A stretch of DNA of 64,000 nt from Caenispirillum bisanense (GTDB taxonomy: Bacteria > Pseudomonadota > Alphaproteobacteria > Rhodospirillales > Rhodospirillaceae). The translations under genes and the position numbers were made by a program. Below are positions 21,138 through 30,462 of the stretch, piece by piece (the first letter of the stretch is position 1; each line of letters begins with the position of its first letter). The stretch is from positions 1-64,000 of the forward strand of contig NZ_OCNJ01000007.1 of the NCBI RefSeq assembly GCF_900230255.1. Direction: 5' to 3'. The notes beneath the pieces were generated by a model, which was given only the letters and a program-made list of their open reading frames with translations, was not told the origin of the DNA and did not search any database.

Positions 21138-22151
21138 TCACTGGGCGCCGCAGTTCAGGCGCTGGGACTCGCTCTGGGCGCGGCGCTTGATGGCGTCGGG
21201 GGCCTGCGGGTACTCGCTGCCGATGCGTCCGAAGGCGGCGCAGGCCTCGCGGTCCTTCTTCAGGTTGGCCATGGTGAGGCCGAGCTTCAGAAGGTTGTCC
21301 GGCGCCTTGGAGTTCTTCGGGTAGGTGCGGTAGCCCTCGAGGAAGGCGACGGCCGCCTTGTCGAAGGAGTTCTGCACGTAATAGGTCTCGCCCAGCCAGT
21401 ACTGGGCGTTGCCGGCCAGATCGTGCTTGGGGTGCTGCGCCAGGAAGGCCTCGAAGGCCTTGGCGGCGGACGGGTAGTCGTTCTTGCGCAGCAGGCCGAA
21501 GGCGTACTTGTACTGCTCCTCCGGCGCGCCGGCCGGCAGCGCGGCGCCGGCGGGCGCGGCCGCCTGCTGCGAGCCCTGGCCCTGAGCGGCCGAACCGCCG
21601 AGGGTGCCGAGCGTGCCCTGGCCGGGCGCCAGACCCGGATTGGCGGCGGAGTTGCTGGAGCCGGCGGCCGGCGCGGCGGCCTGGGCCGGCGCCTGACCCT
21701 GGGCCGGCGCGGCCTCGGCCGTGGCGGCGGCCCCGCCACCCTTCTCCAGTTCCTGCAGGCGGAAGTCGATGTCGTCGACGAAGCGGTCGACCTTGGAGGA
21801 CAACTGCTGCACCTGGTACTGGTTCTCCTCGACGCGCCCGGTGAGCTTGGTCACCAGTTCCTCGATCTGGATGAGCCGCTGCTGCAGCCGGGCCGCCATG
21901 TCGCCCGACAGCTCGCCGCCGCCGGCGAAGCCGCCCGACGGCGCGGACTGCTGCGCGCCGCCGACCTCGCCGCGGTAGAGCTGGCGCTGCAGCACCTGGA
22001 GGTCGCGTTCCAGCCGTTCCATGCGGGCAGACAGCTCGCGCGCGTCCTGCGCCGCCGCCGGCGGCGCCTGCAACGCGACGAGGCTCGCCCCGACCAGCAG
22101 CGCGGCCGCGAGACGACGCCCGGAACCCATGATCCAGCCCTTGCTGCGCAC
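21138..22151 (-). CDS. cpoB: Cell-division coordinator CpoB (tol-pal system protein YbgF)
   Basis: About 337 residues, periplasmic. A Sec signal peptide (GSGRRLAAALLVGASLVALQ, cleavage near AAAQ-DA) is followed by a coiled-coil trimerisation segment (LSARMERLERDLQVLQRQL). Next come an Ala/Gly/Gln-rich linker and C-terminal TPR repeats beginning PEEQYKYAFGLLRKNDYPSA. CpoB links Tol-Pal to peptidoglycan synthesis at division. I chose the GTG at 22151 because AAGGAGG lies 8 bases upstream and it gives a basic n-region; an ATG at 22130 is an alternative. It is 161 bp downstream of pal. Confidence 0.9.
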   Translation of the reverse strand: MRSKGWIMGSGRRLAAALLVGASLVALQAPPAAAQDARELSARMERLERDLQVLQRQLYRGEVGGAQQSAPSGGFAGGGELSGDMAARLQQRLIQIEELVTKLTGRVEENQYQVQQLSSKVDRFVDDIDFRLQELEKGGGAAATAEAAPAQGQAPAQAAAPAAGSSNSAANPGLAPGQGTLGTLGGSAAQGQGSQQAAAPAGAALPAGAPEEQYKYAFGLLRKNDYPSAAKAFEAFLAQHPKHDLAGNAQYWLGETYYVQNSFDKAAVAFLEGYRTYPKNSKAPDNLLKLGLTMANLKKDREACAAFGRIGSEYPQAPDAIKRRAQSESQRLNCGAQ

Positions 22152-22221
22152 GATGGAACCCTCCTTGGTGCCTGTCGACTTCATCCGTCCCGCCAGCATG
22201 GCGCGACTTTGAGACGAGAAT

Positions 22222-22274
22222 GGGGCGCCCTGCCCCGCCGCTTCGTCAACGCGAAACGGCGGCGCCGGGCGCCC
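22222..22274. other. GC-rich inverted repeat between pal and cpoB
   Basis: GGGGCGCCC at 22222-22230 pairs with GGGCGCCC at 22267-22274, with further partial pairing of GCCGC/GCGGC inside. There is no T-run after it on the minus strand, so it is more likely an RNA processing or attenuation hairpin within the tol-pal transcript than a terminator. This is inference from pairing only. Confidence 0.35.
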
Positions 22275-22312
22275 GATCCTCGATCATACGCGATGACGAA
22301 CGTCCGCCGCGA

Positions 22313-22843
22313 TCAGCGCAGGACGGTCACGCCGCGACGGTTCTCCGCCCAGCAGGCCTGGCTGCTCTCGGCGCAGACCGGGCGCTCCTTGCCGTAGGAC
22401 ACGACGTTGATGCGGCTCGGCGAGACGCCCTGGGCGGCCAGGAAGTCGCGCACGGAAACGGCGCGGCGCTCGCCGAGTGCGAGGTTGTACTCGCGGGTGC
22501 CGCGCTCGTCGGCGTGGCCTTCGATGAGCAGGCTGGCCTGCGGGTACTGCTGCAGCCACTGGGCCTGACGGCGCAGGGTGGCCTGGGCCTCGGCGTTGAT
22601 GGCGTATTCGTCGGTGCCGAAGAACACGCGGTCGCCGACCACCTGGCGGAATTCCTCCACCGAGCCCGGGGCGTACTGGCCGGCACCCATGCCGGCACCG
22701 CCCGCACCCACGCCGGCTCCGGCGCCGGCGCCCGCACCGGCACCCATGCCGGCGCCGCCCATGCCGGCGTCGTCTTCCGGCGCCGACGAGCAGGCGGCGA
22801 GCAGCGCGACGGCCGCGATGACACTCAACGAACGGATCTTCAT
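22313..22843 (-). CDS. pal: Peptidoglycan-associated lipoprotein Pal
   Basis: 176 residues. A lipoprotein signal peptide with lipobox LAAC (Cys20) is followed by a Gly/Ala/Met-rich linker of about 30 residues (GAGMGAGAGAGAGAG-type). The OmpA-like peptidoglycan-binding domain carries IEGHADERGTREYNLALGERRA, including the diaminopimelate-binding Asp and Arg. Pal tethers the outer membrane to the wall with TolB and TolA. The ATG at 22843 has GGGAGA 6 bases upstream; the longer frame is not conserved. The low-complexity linker is unusually pure. Confidence 0.96.
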   Translation of the reverse strand: MKIRSLSVIAAVALLAACSSAPEDDAGMGGAGMGAGAGAGAGAGVGAGGAGMGAGQYAPGSVEEFRQVVGDRVFFGTDEYAINAEAQATLRRQAQWLQQYPQASLLIEGHADERGTREYNLALGERRAVSVRDFLAAQGVSPSRINVVSYGKERPVCAESSQACWAENRRGVTVLR

Positions 22844-22975
22844 GGAAACTCTCCCGTGGAAATGTGACGTCTGCCCGACGGGGGGCTGGAAATGCATCAG
22901 GCTGGCGCCTGTGTAGCGGAAATCATCCCGCGCCGCCAAGCCACGATGGCGTGACGGCGCTGGGTCATTCGCGTG

Positions 22976-24325
22976 TCACTGCAGCAGCGGCGACCAGGCG
23001 GGGTCGGAACCGTCGCCGGGGGTGACCACCAGCCGCTCGTTGTTGCCCGTCAGGTCGATGGAATAGAGCTTCGGCGCGGCGTTGCCACCGCCGTGGCTCT
23101 GGCGGAAGAACTGCAGCACGCGGCCGTTGGGCGCCCAGGTCGGGCCTTCCACCAGGTAGTCGGTGGCCAGCTGGCGCTCGCCCTGGCCGTCGGGGCGCAT
23201 GACGCCGATGTAGAAGCGGCCGCCCTTCATCTTGGTGAAGGCGATCAGGTCGCCGCGCGGCGACCACACCGGCGTCGCATAGCGGCCGTCGCCGAAGCTG
23301 ATGCGGCGCACGTTGCCGCCGTCGGCGTCCATGACGTAGATCTGCTGGGCGCCGCCGCGGTCGGAGTTGAAGGTGATCTGCTTGCCGTCCGGGCTGTAGC
23401 TCGGGCTGGTGTCGATGGCCGGGTGATTGGTCAGACGGGTGATGCGGCGGGTGCGCAGGTCCATCTCGAAGATGTCGGTGTTGCCGTCCTTGGCCATGGA
23501 CAGGATCACCTTGTTGCCGTCCGGCGAGAAGCGCGGCGCGAAGGTCATGCCAGGGAACTCGCCCAGCAGCTCCTGGCGGCGCGTGTCGATGTTGTACAGG
23601 AACACCCGCGGCACGCCGTTGGAATACGACATGAAGGTGATTTCCTGGCTGGTCGGCGAGAAGCGCGGCGTCAGCACCAGGGTGGAGCCGTCGGTCAGGT
23701 AGCGGTGGTTGGCACCGTCCTGGTCCATGATGGCGAGGCGCTTGCGGCGGTTGGTGGCCGGGCCGCTTTCCGCCACGTAGACGACGCGGCTGTCGAAGTA
23801 GCCGGACTCGCCGGTGATGCGCTCGTAGATGTCGTCGGCGATGATGTGCGCGATGCGGCGCCAGTTGTCCACCTGGGTGGTGTAGGCCTGGCCGGTCATC
23901 TGGGCCTCGGCGAACACGTCCCACAGGCGGTAGCTGATGCGCACGCGGCCGTCGGGCTGCGGCTCGACGACGCCGTGCACCAGCGCCTGGGCGGCGATGG
24001 AACGCCAGTCCATGAAGCGGGGCGGCGCATTCATCTGCAGGTCGCGCTGGATGAAGGCGGCCTGGTCGAGCGGCCGGAACAGGCCGGAACGCTCCAGGTC
24101 CGCCGCCACCACCTGGGCGACGTCGCGGCCGAGCTGGGCCGCCTGCGCGTCGGCGGCGCCGAACGGCACCACGGCGATGGGCATGGGCTCCACGTTGCCG
24201 CGGGTGATGTCGATGCGGACCTCGGCTCGCGCCGGCGCCACCGCCAGCACGGCCGCCGTCGCCACCACCGCGAGCGCGGCGAGCATGCCGCGCAGGAAGA
24301 ACTTGGTCGGGCTGATCATGCGCAT
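22976..24325 (-). CDS. tolB: Tol-Pal system beta-propeller protein TolB
   Basis: About 449 residues, periplasmic. The signal peptide ([20 protein letters not shown].. ending APARA) is followed by the N-terminal TolB domain ([19 protein letters not shown]) and a six-bladed propeller of repeated WD40-like PD40 motifs such as [16 protein letters not shown] and [16 protein letters not shown]. TolB binds Pal and TolA. The start is chosen at the ATG with GGAGG 11 bases upstream (24325); an earlier ATG at 24415 would add a non-signal extension overlapping tolA. Confidence 0.95.
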   Translation of the reverse strand: MRMISPTKFFLRGMLAALAVVATAAVLAVAPARAEVRIDITRGNVEPMPIAVVPFGAADAQAAQLGRDVAQVVAADLERSGLFRPLDQAAFIQRDLQMNAPPRFMDWRSIAAQALVHGVVEPQPDGRVRISYRLWDVFAEAQMTGQAYTTQVDNWRRIAHIIADDIYERITGESGYFDSRVVYVAESGPATNRRKRLAIMDQDGANHRYLTDGSTLVLTPRFSPTSQEITFMSYSNGVPRVFLYNIDTRRQELLGEFPGMTFAPRFSPDGNKVILSMAKDGNTDIFEMDLRTRRITRLTNHPAIDTSPSYSPDGKQITFNSDRGGAQQIYVMDADGGNVRRISFGDGRYATPVWSPRGDLIAFTKMKGGRFYIGVMRPDGQGERQLATDYLVEGPTWAPNGRVLQFFRQSHGGGNAAPKLYSIDLTGNNERLVVTPGDGSDPAWSPLLQ

Positions 24326-24404
24326 GAGTTCGTCGTCCTCCAGGATGGACGGCAGGGAGTGGATTGCGGGCTCGCGGCGAGGTGGCCGGAGGGGCGCCAT
24401 ATGC

Positions 24405-25478
24405 TTACAGCGCATCCTCCGGCCTGAACACCAGGATCATATCCTTGAACGTGTCGTACTTCCCGGGCGGGATCGGAATGGGGCTCGATTTCAGCACGGC
24501 ACGCCGCGCGCTCTCGGCGAACGCCTTGAACTGCCTCTCGGTGCCCGGCGGTGCGGAACTCACCACCTCGGCCGACAGCACCTTGCCGTCGGGGCCGACC
24601 TTGACGCGGATCTCGGCGAACATCTGGGCGATGCCCTTCATGCCCGCATCGAGGAACCAGTGCGGCTGCACGTGGGCACGAATCGCCTCCCGCTCGCTCG
24701 CCGTGGCGATGTCGGAAATGCGCGGCGCCTGCGCCACCTGATTGCTCGCCGCCTCCTTGGAGGTGGTCGAGCCGCGGGCCGGGCCGGGATCCGTCTTCGG
24801 CGGCGCGGCCGAGGGCGAGTCCTTCATCTGCTCCACCGTCTTCAGCAGCGAGTCGAAGGGGTCCGGCTCCTTGGCGGCCGTCTTCTTCGGCTCGTCCTTC
24901 TTCGGCGGCTCCGGCTTCTTGGCCTCTTCCTTCTTCGGCTCCGGCGGCTTCGGCTTCGGCTCTTCCTTCTTCGGCTCGGGCTTCGGCTCCGGCTTGGCCT
25001 CGGGCTTGGGTTCCGGCTTGGCCTCGGGCTTCGGTTCGGGCGGCTTGGGCTCGGGCGGCTTCGGTTCCTCCTTCTTGGGAGGCTCCGGCGGCTTGGGCTT
25101 GGGCTCTTCCTTCTTGGGCTCGGGCGGCTTGGGCGCGGGCGCCGGCTTCGGCGGCTCGGGCGCCGGCGGCTCGGGCTTGGGCGGCTGCGGCTTGGGCGGC
25201 TCGGGCACCGGCTCGGGCTTCGGGATCGGGCTGTCGACCTTGGCGGGCGGCGGCGTCGGCTTGTCGGCCTTCTTCGGCGCCGGCGGCGGCGCGGCGGTGA
25301 TGTCGGCGATCTGCGGGTTCACCACCATGACGAACTGCTCGACCTCGGGCGGCTCGCGCGTCAGGAACGGCAGCCCGACCACGCCGACCACCACCACGGC
25401 CGCATGAAAGACGACCGACAGCACCACGCCCGTGCGCAGGCCGCCATCGTCTTCCGGATCGTCACCGCCGAACAGCAT
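24405..25478 (-). CDS. tolA: TolA, Tol-Pal trans-envelope protein
   Basis: 357 residues. There is one N-terminal TM segment (about 17-38). A long periplasmic domain (about 65-220) is built almost wholly of Pro, Lys and Glu in [18 protein letters not shown] repeats, rather than the Ala-rich helix of E. coli. A C-terminal globular TonB/TolA-like domain (about 260-357) contains HWFLDAG and [19 protein letters not shown]. It transduces TolQR energy to TolB/Pal. It lies in the tolQRAB order 15 bp after tolR. Confidence 0.93.
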   Translation of the reverse strand: MLFGGDDPEDDGGLRTGVVLSVVFHAAVVVVGVVGLPFLTREPPEVEQFVMVVNPQIADITAAPPPAPKKADKPTPPPAKVDSPIPKPEPVPEPPKPQPPKPEPPAPEPPKPAPAPKPPEPKKEEPKPKPPEPPKKEEPKPPEPKPPEPKPEAKPEPKPEAKPEPKPEPKKEEPKPKPPEPKKEEAKKPEPPKKDEPKKTAAKEPDPFDSLLKTVEQMKDSPSAAPPKTDPGPARGSTTSKEAASNQVAQAPRISDIATASEREAIRAHVQPHWFLDAGMKGIAQMFAEIRVKVGPDGKVLSAEVVSSAPPGTERQFKAFAESARRAVLKSSPIPIPPGKYDTFKDMILVFRPEDAL

Positions 25479-25493
25479 GATCGCGTGGTCGCC

Positions 25494-25988
25494 TCAGTTC
25501 GTCTTGTTGGTCTTGTTGGCAGCGGCCTTGGCCGCCGCCTTGGGGTCGGTGTTCAGGGCGACCTTGGTGTAGCCGGCGGTGAACAGCACGCCCATCACCT
25601 GCATGATCTGCCCGTAGGCGAGCGACTGGTCGCCCTTCACGAAGACCATGCTCTCCTGCCCGGCCTGCTCGTTGGCCTGGCGGATGGCCGCCATCTGGGC
25701 CACCAGGCTTTCCAGGTCGGTGGTGCGGTCGGGCTGGTCGCCGCCGCTGTTGAGGATGATCGAGCCGTCGGCCAGCACGTTCACCGTGATGGAGTTCTTG
25801 TCCGTCTGCGGCAGCGGCGGGGCGCTGGCGTTGGGCAGGCTGACGTCGACGCCGGTCGCCAGCATGGGCGCGGTGACCATGAAGATCACCAGCAGCACCA
25901 GCATCACGTCGACCATGGGCGTGACGTTGATCTCGCTCATGGTCCGGCGGGCCCGCCGGCCGCCGCCGCGCTTGACGGACATGCCCAT
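25494..25988 (-). CDS. tolR: TolR, ExbD/TolR-family proton-channel subunit
   Basis: 164 residues. A basic N-terminus is followed by one TM segment carrying the proton-relay Asp in [20 protein letters not shown] (about 19-40), then the periplasmic dimerisation domain ending [28 protein letters not shown]. The C-terminal tail is Ala/Lys/Asn-rich. It works with TolQ as the inner-membrane motor of Tol-Pal. It begins 3 bp after tolQ. Confidence 0.96.
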   Translation of the reverse strand: MGMSVKRGGGRRARRTMSEINVTPMVDVMLVLLVIFMVTAPMLATGVDVSLPNASAPPLPQTDKNSITVNVLADGSIILNSGGDQPDRTTDLESLVAQMAAIRQANEQAGQESMVFVKGDQSLAYGQIMQVMGVLFTAGYTKVALNTDPKAAAKAAANKTNKTN

Positions 25989-25991
25989 GGC

Positions 25992-26702
25992 TCAGTGCTC
26001 CTCGAGCTGGCGCGACAGGATGGCGGCGAACTCGCCGGCGAAGTTCTCCAGGCGCTTGGCGTAGGCGTCGAGGTCCGACGAGATCTTGTTGTAGGCGATC
26101 ACCGCCGGGATGGCCGCGACCAGCCCCAGCGCCGTGGCGAACAGCGCTTCCGCGATGCCCGGCGCGACGGTCGCGAGGCTCGTGTCCTTGCTCATGCCGA
26201 TGGAGTGGAAGCTGTTCATGATGCCCCACACCGTGCCGAACAGGCCGATGAACGGCGCCGTCGAGCCGGTGGAGGCGAGGAAGCCGAGGCGCTTTTCCAG
26301 GCTTTCCATCTCGCGCGCCAGGGTGATCTGCATCACCCGCTCGATGCGCTGGGCGAGCGAGGCGCGCGCGCCCCCTTCCGACCCCAGCTTGCCCGCCGAG
26401 CGGCGCCATTCGCGCATGGCGGCGACGAAGACGGCGCTCATGGGGTCTTTCGGGCGGTTGCCCATGCGGTCGTAGAGGTCTTCCAGCGACCCGCCCGACC
26501 AGAACTTTTCCTCGAAGTTCTCGGCCATGGCGGAGAGCTTGCGCAGGCGGATCACCTTGTCGAAGATGATCGCCCAGCACCAGATCGACGCCAGGACCAT
26601 GCCGATCATGACCGACTTCACGACGATGTCGGCCTGCATGAACAGGCCCCACATCGACAGGTCGGCGACTTGACCCGCAGCGGCTACGGCTTGCGCTTCC
26701 AT
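25992..26702 (-). CDS. tolQ: TolQ, MotA/TolQ/ExbB proton-channel subunit
   Basis: 236 residues with three TM segments: about 28-48, then 145-165 and 180-200. The conserved motifs are [15 protein letters not shown] and [25 protein letters not shown]. It forms the inner-membrane proton channel that powers TolA. It is the first tol gene, 8 bp downstream of ybgC, as in many proteobacteria. Confidence 0.97.
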   Translation of the reverse strand: MEAQAVAAAGQVADLSMWGLFMQADIVVKSVMIGMVLASIWCWAIIFDKVIRLRKLSAMAENFEEKFWSGGSLEDLYDRMGNRPKDPMSAVFVAAMREWRRSAGKLGSEGGARASLAQRIERVMQITLAREMESLEKRLGFLASTGSTAPFIGLFGTVWGIMNSFHSIGMSKDTSLATVAPGIAEALFATALGLVAAIPAVIAYNKISSDLDAYAKRLENFAGEFAAILSRQLEEH

Positions 26703-26710
26703 GGACCCCT

Positions 26711-27169
26711 CTAGTCTCCGCTCAGCAGCCCCGCCAGGCGATGCTTCACGGCATCGGGCAGGCGCGCCACGCCTCCGGCCAGCGCCATGCTGGCCAGCTT
26801 GATGTCGATGCGCACGAGGATCTCCCCGTCGCGCTTGATCTCGTGCACCGCCTCGAACGAGGCGCCGCCGACCTTGCCGACCGTGGTGTGGACCTCCAGC
26901 AGGTCGTCCAGCACCGCCGGGCGGCGGAAGTCACAGGTCGCCTTGCGCACCGCGAAGGCGATGCCGGGATCCTTCATGAGGTCCCGGTTGTCGTAGCCGC
27001 ACAGGCGCATCAGTTCCGACCGCGCCCGCTCGGTGAAATGCAGGTAGCGGGCGTGGTAGACGATGCCGCCGGCGTCGGTGTCCTCGTAATAGATCCGCAC
27101 CGGGAAGACGTGCACGCCGTCGCGGACCACGCCCTGCGCCGGCACCGGGGCCGTGGCGGAACCGCTCAT
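26711..27169 (-). CDS. ybgC: Acyl-CoA thioesterase YbgC of the Tol-Pal cluster
   Basis: 152 residues, hot-dog fold. The 4-hydroxybenzoyl-CoA-thioesterase-like signature [27 protein letters not shown] contains the catalytic Asp. YbgC hydrolyses acyl-CoAs and associates with phospholipid metabolism. Its ATG overlaps the ruvB stop by 4 bp (ATGA), and tolQ follows by 8 bp. This links the ruvCAB and tol operons into one transcription unit. Confidence 0.95.
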   Translation of the reverse strand: MSGSATAPVPAQGVVRDGVHVFPVRIYYEDTDAGGIVYHARYLHFTERARSELMRLCGYDNRDLMKDPGIAFAVRKATCDFRRPAVLDDLLEVHTTVGKVGGASFEAVHEIKRDGEILVRIDIKLASMALAGGVARLPDAVKHRLAGLLSGD

Positions 27170-28230
27170 GCCTCGTCCCCGTCGTCGGCGCGGGGGTCGA
27201 GCAGGTCGAACTGCGCGGCACCCGCCTCGCGGGCCGGCGGCACCAGCCCCATGTGGCGGAAGCCGCTTTCGGTCAGCACGCGGCCGCGCGGGGTGCGCTG
27301 GATGAGGCCCTTCTGGATGACGAAAGGCTCGATCACCTCTTCCAGGGTGTCGCGCTCCTCCGACAGGGCGGCGGCCAGCGTCTCCACCCCCACCGGGCCG
27401 CCGCCGTAGTGGCGGGCGATGCAATCCAGGTAGCGGCGGTCCATGGCGTCGAGCCCCATGGCGTCCACGTCCAGGCGCTTGAGCGCGGCGTCGGCCACCA
27501 CCCGGTCGACCGGCGAGCGCCTGGCCACCAGGGCGAAATCGGACACGCGGCGCAGCAGGCGGCCGGCGACGCGCGGCGTGCCGCGCGACCGTCGGGCGAT
27601 TTCCATCGCGCCGTCGCGGGTGATTTCCAGCCCCAGTACCGTGGCGCCCCTGCGCACGATCGCCTCCAGTTCGTCGGGTTCGTAGAAGTTCATCTGCAGG
27701 GGGATTCCGAACCGGTCGCGCAACGGGCGGGTGAGCAGGCCGCGCCGCGTCGTCGCACCCACCAGCGTGAAGGGCTGCAGGTCGATGCGCACGCTGCGCG
27801 CCGCCGGCCCTTCGCCGATGACGAGGTCCAGCTGGAAGTCCTCCATGGCCGGATACAGCACTTCCTCTATGGCAGGATTAAGGCGATGAATTTCATCGAT
27901 GAAGAGGACGTCGTTGCGTTCGAGATTGGTCAAAATGGCGGCCAGATCGCCGGCCCGCGCGATCATCGGGCCGGAGGTGGCGCGGAAGCCGACGCCCAGT
28001 TCGCGCGACACGATCTGCGCCAGCGTCGTCTTGCCGAGGCCGGGCGGACCGTGGAACAGCACGTGGTCGAGCGCCTGGCCGCGCTGACGCGCCGCCTGGA
28101 TGTAGACCTCCAGGTTCTCGCGCAGCACCCGCTGGCCGATGAACTCGCGCAGCGTCTGCGGCCGCATGGCCGGGTCGGCGGCGGCGTCGTCCTCGCGCGG
28201 GCGGCCGGAAATGATGCGCTCCTCGTCCAT
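27166..28230 (-). CDS. ruvB: Holliday-junction branch-migration helicase subunit RuvB
   Basis: 354 residues, AAA+ motor. Walker A is [14 protein letters not shown], Walker B is [10 protein letters not shown], sensor 1 is [11 protein letters not shown], and the winged-helix C-terminus contains [22 protein letters not shown] and RTPRGRVLT. It drives branch migration with RuvA and resolution by RuvC. It follows ruvA by 24 bp. Confidence 0.98.
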   Translation of the reverse strand: MDEERIISGRPREDDAAADPAMRPQTLREFIGQRVLRENLEVYIQAARQRGQALDHVLFHGPPGLGKTTLAQIVSRELGVGFRATSGPMIARAGDLAAILTNLERNDVLFIDEIHRLNPAIEEVLYPAMEDFQLDLVIGEGPAARSVRIDLQPFTLVGATTRRGLLTRPLRDRFGIPLQMNFYEPDELEAIVRRGATVLGLEITRDGAMEIARRSRGTPRVAGRLLRRVSDFALVARRSPVDRVVADAALKRLDVDAMGLDAMDRRYLDCIARHYGGGPVGVETLAAALSEERDTLEEVIEPFVIQKGLIQRTPRGRVLTESGFRHMGLVPPAREAGAAQFDLLDPRADDGDEA

Positions 28231-28254
28231 GGGCCGGTTCGGGCCTCCTCGTCC

Positions 28255-28902
28255 TTAGAGTTGCGCCAGGTCCTTGAGCGCCGCCGTCACCAGCGACGAC
28301 ACGCTGGCCGCCTCGCCCTGTGCTTGGGCCGCGCGCGCCACGGCGGCGAAGGCCTCCATGCGGCGGTAGCCCAGGTTGACGAGCGCCGAAGTCGCGTCCT
28401 CGGCGACCGACCCGGCGAGCGCCACGTCGCCCGCATCGGCTGCGCCGGCTGCAGCGGCCACGCGCACTCCCGGCGCCGGCGCCGGCACGAAGGTGGCGCC
28501 GAGCGTCGCCGCCTTGTCCTTCAGCTCCGACAGGATGCGCGCCGCCAGCTTCGGCCCGACGCCCGAGGCGCGCACCAGCGGCGCCTTGTCGCCGGCGGCG
28601 ATGGCCTGGGCCAGCACCTGCGGCGTCGCGACCGACAGGATGGCGAGCGCCACCTTGGCGCCGACGCCCTGCACCGTCGTCAGCAGACGGAAGGCGTCGC
28701 GCTCGCCCCGGTCGGCGAAGCCGTAGAGGTGGATGTGGTCCTCGCGGACGTGGGTCTCGACCTCCAGCGCCGCCGCCTCGCCGACGGCCAGCTTGCCGAG
28801 GGTGCGGCCGGAGCAGAACACCAGGTAGCCGACGCCGTTGACGTCCACCACCGCCCAGTCGTCGCCGAGGCTGTCGATCAGGCCTTTCAGCTTGGCGATC
28901 AT
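28255..28902 (-). CDS. ruvA: Holliday-junction DNA-binding subunit RuvA
   Basis: 215 residues. The N-terminal OB fold ([25 protein letters not shown]), tandem helix-hairpin-helix motifs ([17 protein letters not shown] and [15 protein letters not shown]) and the C-terminal three-helix RuvB-binding domain ([20 protein letters not shown]) are all present. It overlaps ruvC by 4 bp. Confidence 0.97.
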   Translation of the reverse strand: MIAKLKGLIDSLGDDWAVVDVNGVGYLVFCSGRTLGKLAVGEAAALEVETHVREDHIHLYGFADRGERDAFRLLTTVQGVGAKVALAILSVATPQVLAQAIAAGDKAPLVRASGVGPKLAARILSELKDKAATLGATFVPAPAPGVRVAAAAGAADAGDVALAGSVAEDATSALVNLGYRRMEAFAAVARAAQAQGEAASVSSLVTAALKDLAQL

Positions 28903-29408
28903 CGCGCCACCCCTGCCAGCGCCAGGGCCGCGGCCGAGGCGCGGAAATGGGCGTGGCAGATGGCGACGGCCAGCGCGTCGGCGCTGTCGGCGCTGTCGCA
29001 GGCGGCGCCCGGCAGCAGGGCCTTCACCATCATGCCCATCTGCTGCTTGGCCGCCCCGCCGGTGCCGACCACCGCCTTCTTCACCAGGCTCGGCTGGTAT
29101 TCGGTGACCGGGATGCCGGCCCGCGCCGGGGCCAGAAGCACGACGCCGCGGGCCTGGCCGAGCTTCAGGGTCGAGGCTGGGTTCTTGTTGACGAAGGTGT
29201 TCTCCACCGCCGCCTCGTGCGGGGCATAGTCGGCGATCACCCGGTCGAGGCCTTCGTAGAGCTGCGCCAGCCGCTCGGCCAGCGACAGCCGCTCGTCGGA
29301 CCGCACGGTGCCATCGGCCACCGCCCGCAGGCGGTTGCCGTCCACCGTGATGATGCCCCAGCCCGTGTTGCGCAGGCCGGGGTCGAGACCGAGAACGCGG
29401 ATCACCAT
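28899..29408 (-). CDS. ruvC: Holliday-junction resolvase RuvC
   Basis: 169 residues, RNase-H-like nuclease. The acidic active site is visible: Asp9 in [13 protein letters not shown], a Glu in [14 protein letters not shown], and the C-terminal Asp pair in [17 protein letters not shown]. It cleaves four-way junctions. It is first in ruvCAB and is preceded by yebC, a common proteobacterial order. Confidence 0.97.
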   Translation of the reverse strand: MVIRVLGLDPGLRNTGWGIITVDGNRLRAVADGTVRSDERLSLAERLAQLYEGLDRVIADYAPHEAAVENTFVNKNPASTLKLGQARGVVLLAPARAGIPVTEYQPSLVKKAVVGTGGAAKQQMGMMVKALLPGAACDSADSADALAVAICHAHFRASAAALALAGVAR

Positions 29409-29452
29409 GCCTCTGCTCTCTCCCCCGCCCGTGGACGCGCGCCGGTTTCGGC

Positions 29453-30196
29453 TTAAGCGTCGAGGCTTTCCGCCAGCTCGTCGGCGATGCTGTAGTTGGC
29501 CGACACGCGCTGCACGTCGTCGTTGTCTTCCAGCACGTCGAGGAACTTCATCAGGCTCTTGGCCTGGTCTGCGTCGGTGATGTCGACCAGCGTCAGCGGC
29601 TTCCAGTCCAGGCGCGTGACGTCGGGCTCGCCGAGCTTCTCTTCCAGCGCATCGCGCACCGCCGACAGGTCGTCGGGCGCGGTGTAGATGGAGTGGGCTT
29701 CCTCGTCGCTCTCCACGTCCTGGGCGCCGGCCTCGATGGCGGCTTCCAGGATGGTGTCGGCGTCGCCCTTGGCGGCCGGATACTGGATCAGGCCGACGCG
29801 CTCGAAGTTGAAGGCGACCGTGGACAGGCCGCTGCCGTACTTGGTGAAGGCGGCACGCACGTCGGCGGCGGTGCGGTTGCGGTTGTCGGTCAGCGTCTCG
29901 ACGATGACGGAGACGTTGCCCGGCCCCATGCCTTCGTATGTCACTTCCGAGTATTCGGCGGAATCGCCGCCCGGCAGCGCGCGCTTGATGGCGCGGTCGA
30001 TGTTGTCCTTGGGCATGGACTGGGCGCGCGCGGCGGCGATGGCGGCACGCAGGCGCGGGTTCTTGTCCGGCTCCGGCAGCCCGGTCTTCGCCGCCACGGT
30101 GATTTCCTTGGCGAGCTTGGTGAAGACCTTGGCGCGCTTGGCGTCCTGCGCACCCTTGCGGTGCATGATGTTCTTGAACTTGGAATGACCAGCCAT
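29453..30196 (-). CDS. yebC: YebC/TACO1-family protein (PmpR-type)
   Basis: 247 residues, the normal length. It starts with the hallmark [22 protein letters not shown] and contains [25 protein letters not shown] and [14 protein letters not shown]. Family members have been described as transcriptional regulators and, more recently, as translation factors relieving ribosome stalling. It is 44 bp upstream of ruvC and divergent from the chemoreceptor gene. A TATAAC at 30238-30243 (minus strand) may be its -10 box. Confidence 0.95.
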   Translation of the reverse strand: MAGHSKFKNIMHRKGAQDAKRAKVFTKLAKEITVAAKTGLPEPDKNPRLRAAIAAARAQSMPKDNIDRAIKRALPGGDSAEYSEVTYEGMGPGNVSVIVETLTDNRNRTAADVRAAFTKYGSGLSTVAFNFERVGLIQYPAAKGDADTILEAAIEAGAQDVESDEEAHSIYTAPDDLSAVRDALEEKLGEPDVTRLDWKPLTLVDITDADQAKSLMKFLDVLEDNDDVQRVSANYSIADELAESLDA

Positions 30197-30462
30197 AACG
30201 TCTCGTCCGACCGTATCTACGGGTTCACTGCGGGGAGTTATACCAGATGTCGTGGTGAATGCCAGGAGTCCACGCTCCGGCCCCGCGAATGGCGCGGACT
30301 ATGGCAGGAACGGACGGCGGTGGGAAGGGTCTGGCGCGGGCGGCGTGGCGGCAACAACCGCGGCGCGACGAACCACCGCAGGTGTCATTTCTATCCTTTC
30401 GTGCTACGCTCTGTGGAACAGACTGCGGTACCACAAGAACAGTTTGGATAATGGGGGATACG

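Noticed and set aside
24864-25240. Tandem repeat array resembling a CRISPR or minisatellite
   Set aside because: The repetitive DNA is the coding sequence for TolA's Pro/Lys/Glu repeats. No CRISPR-like palindromic repeats with unique spacers occur in the window.
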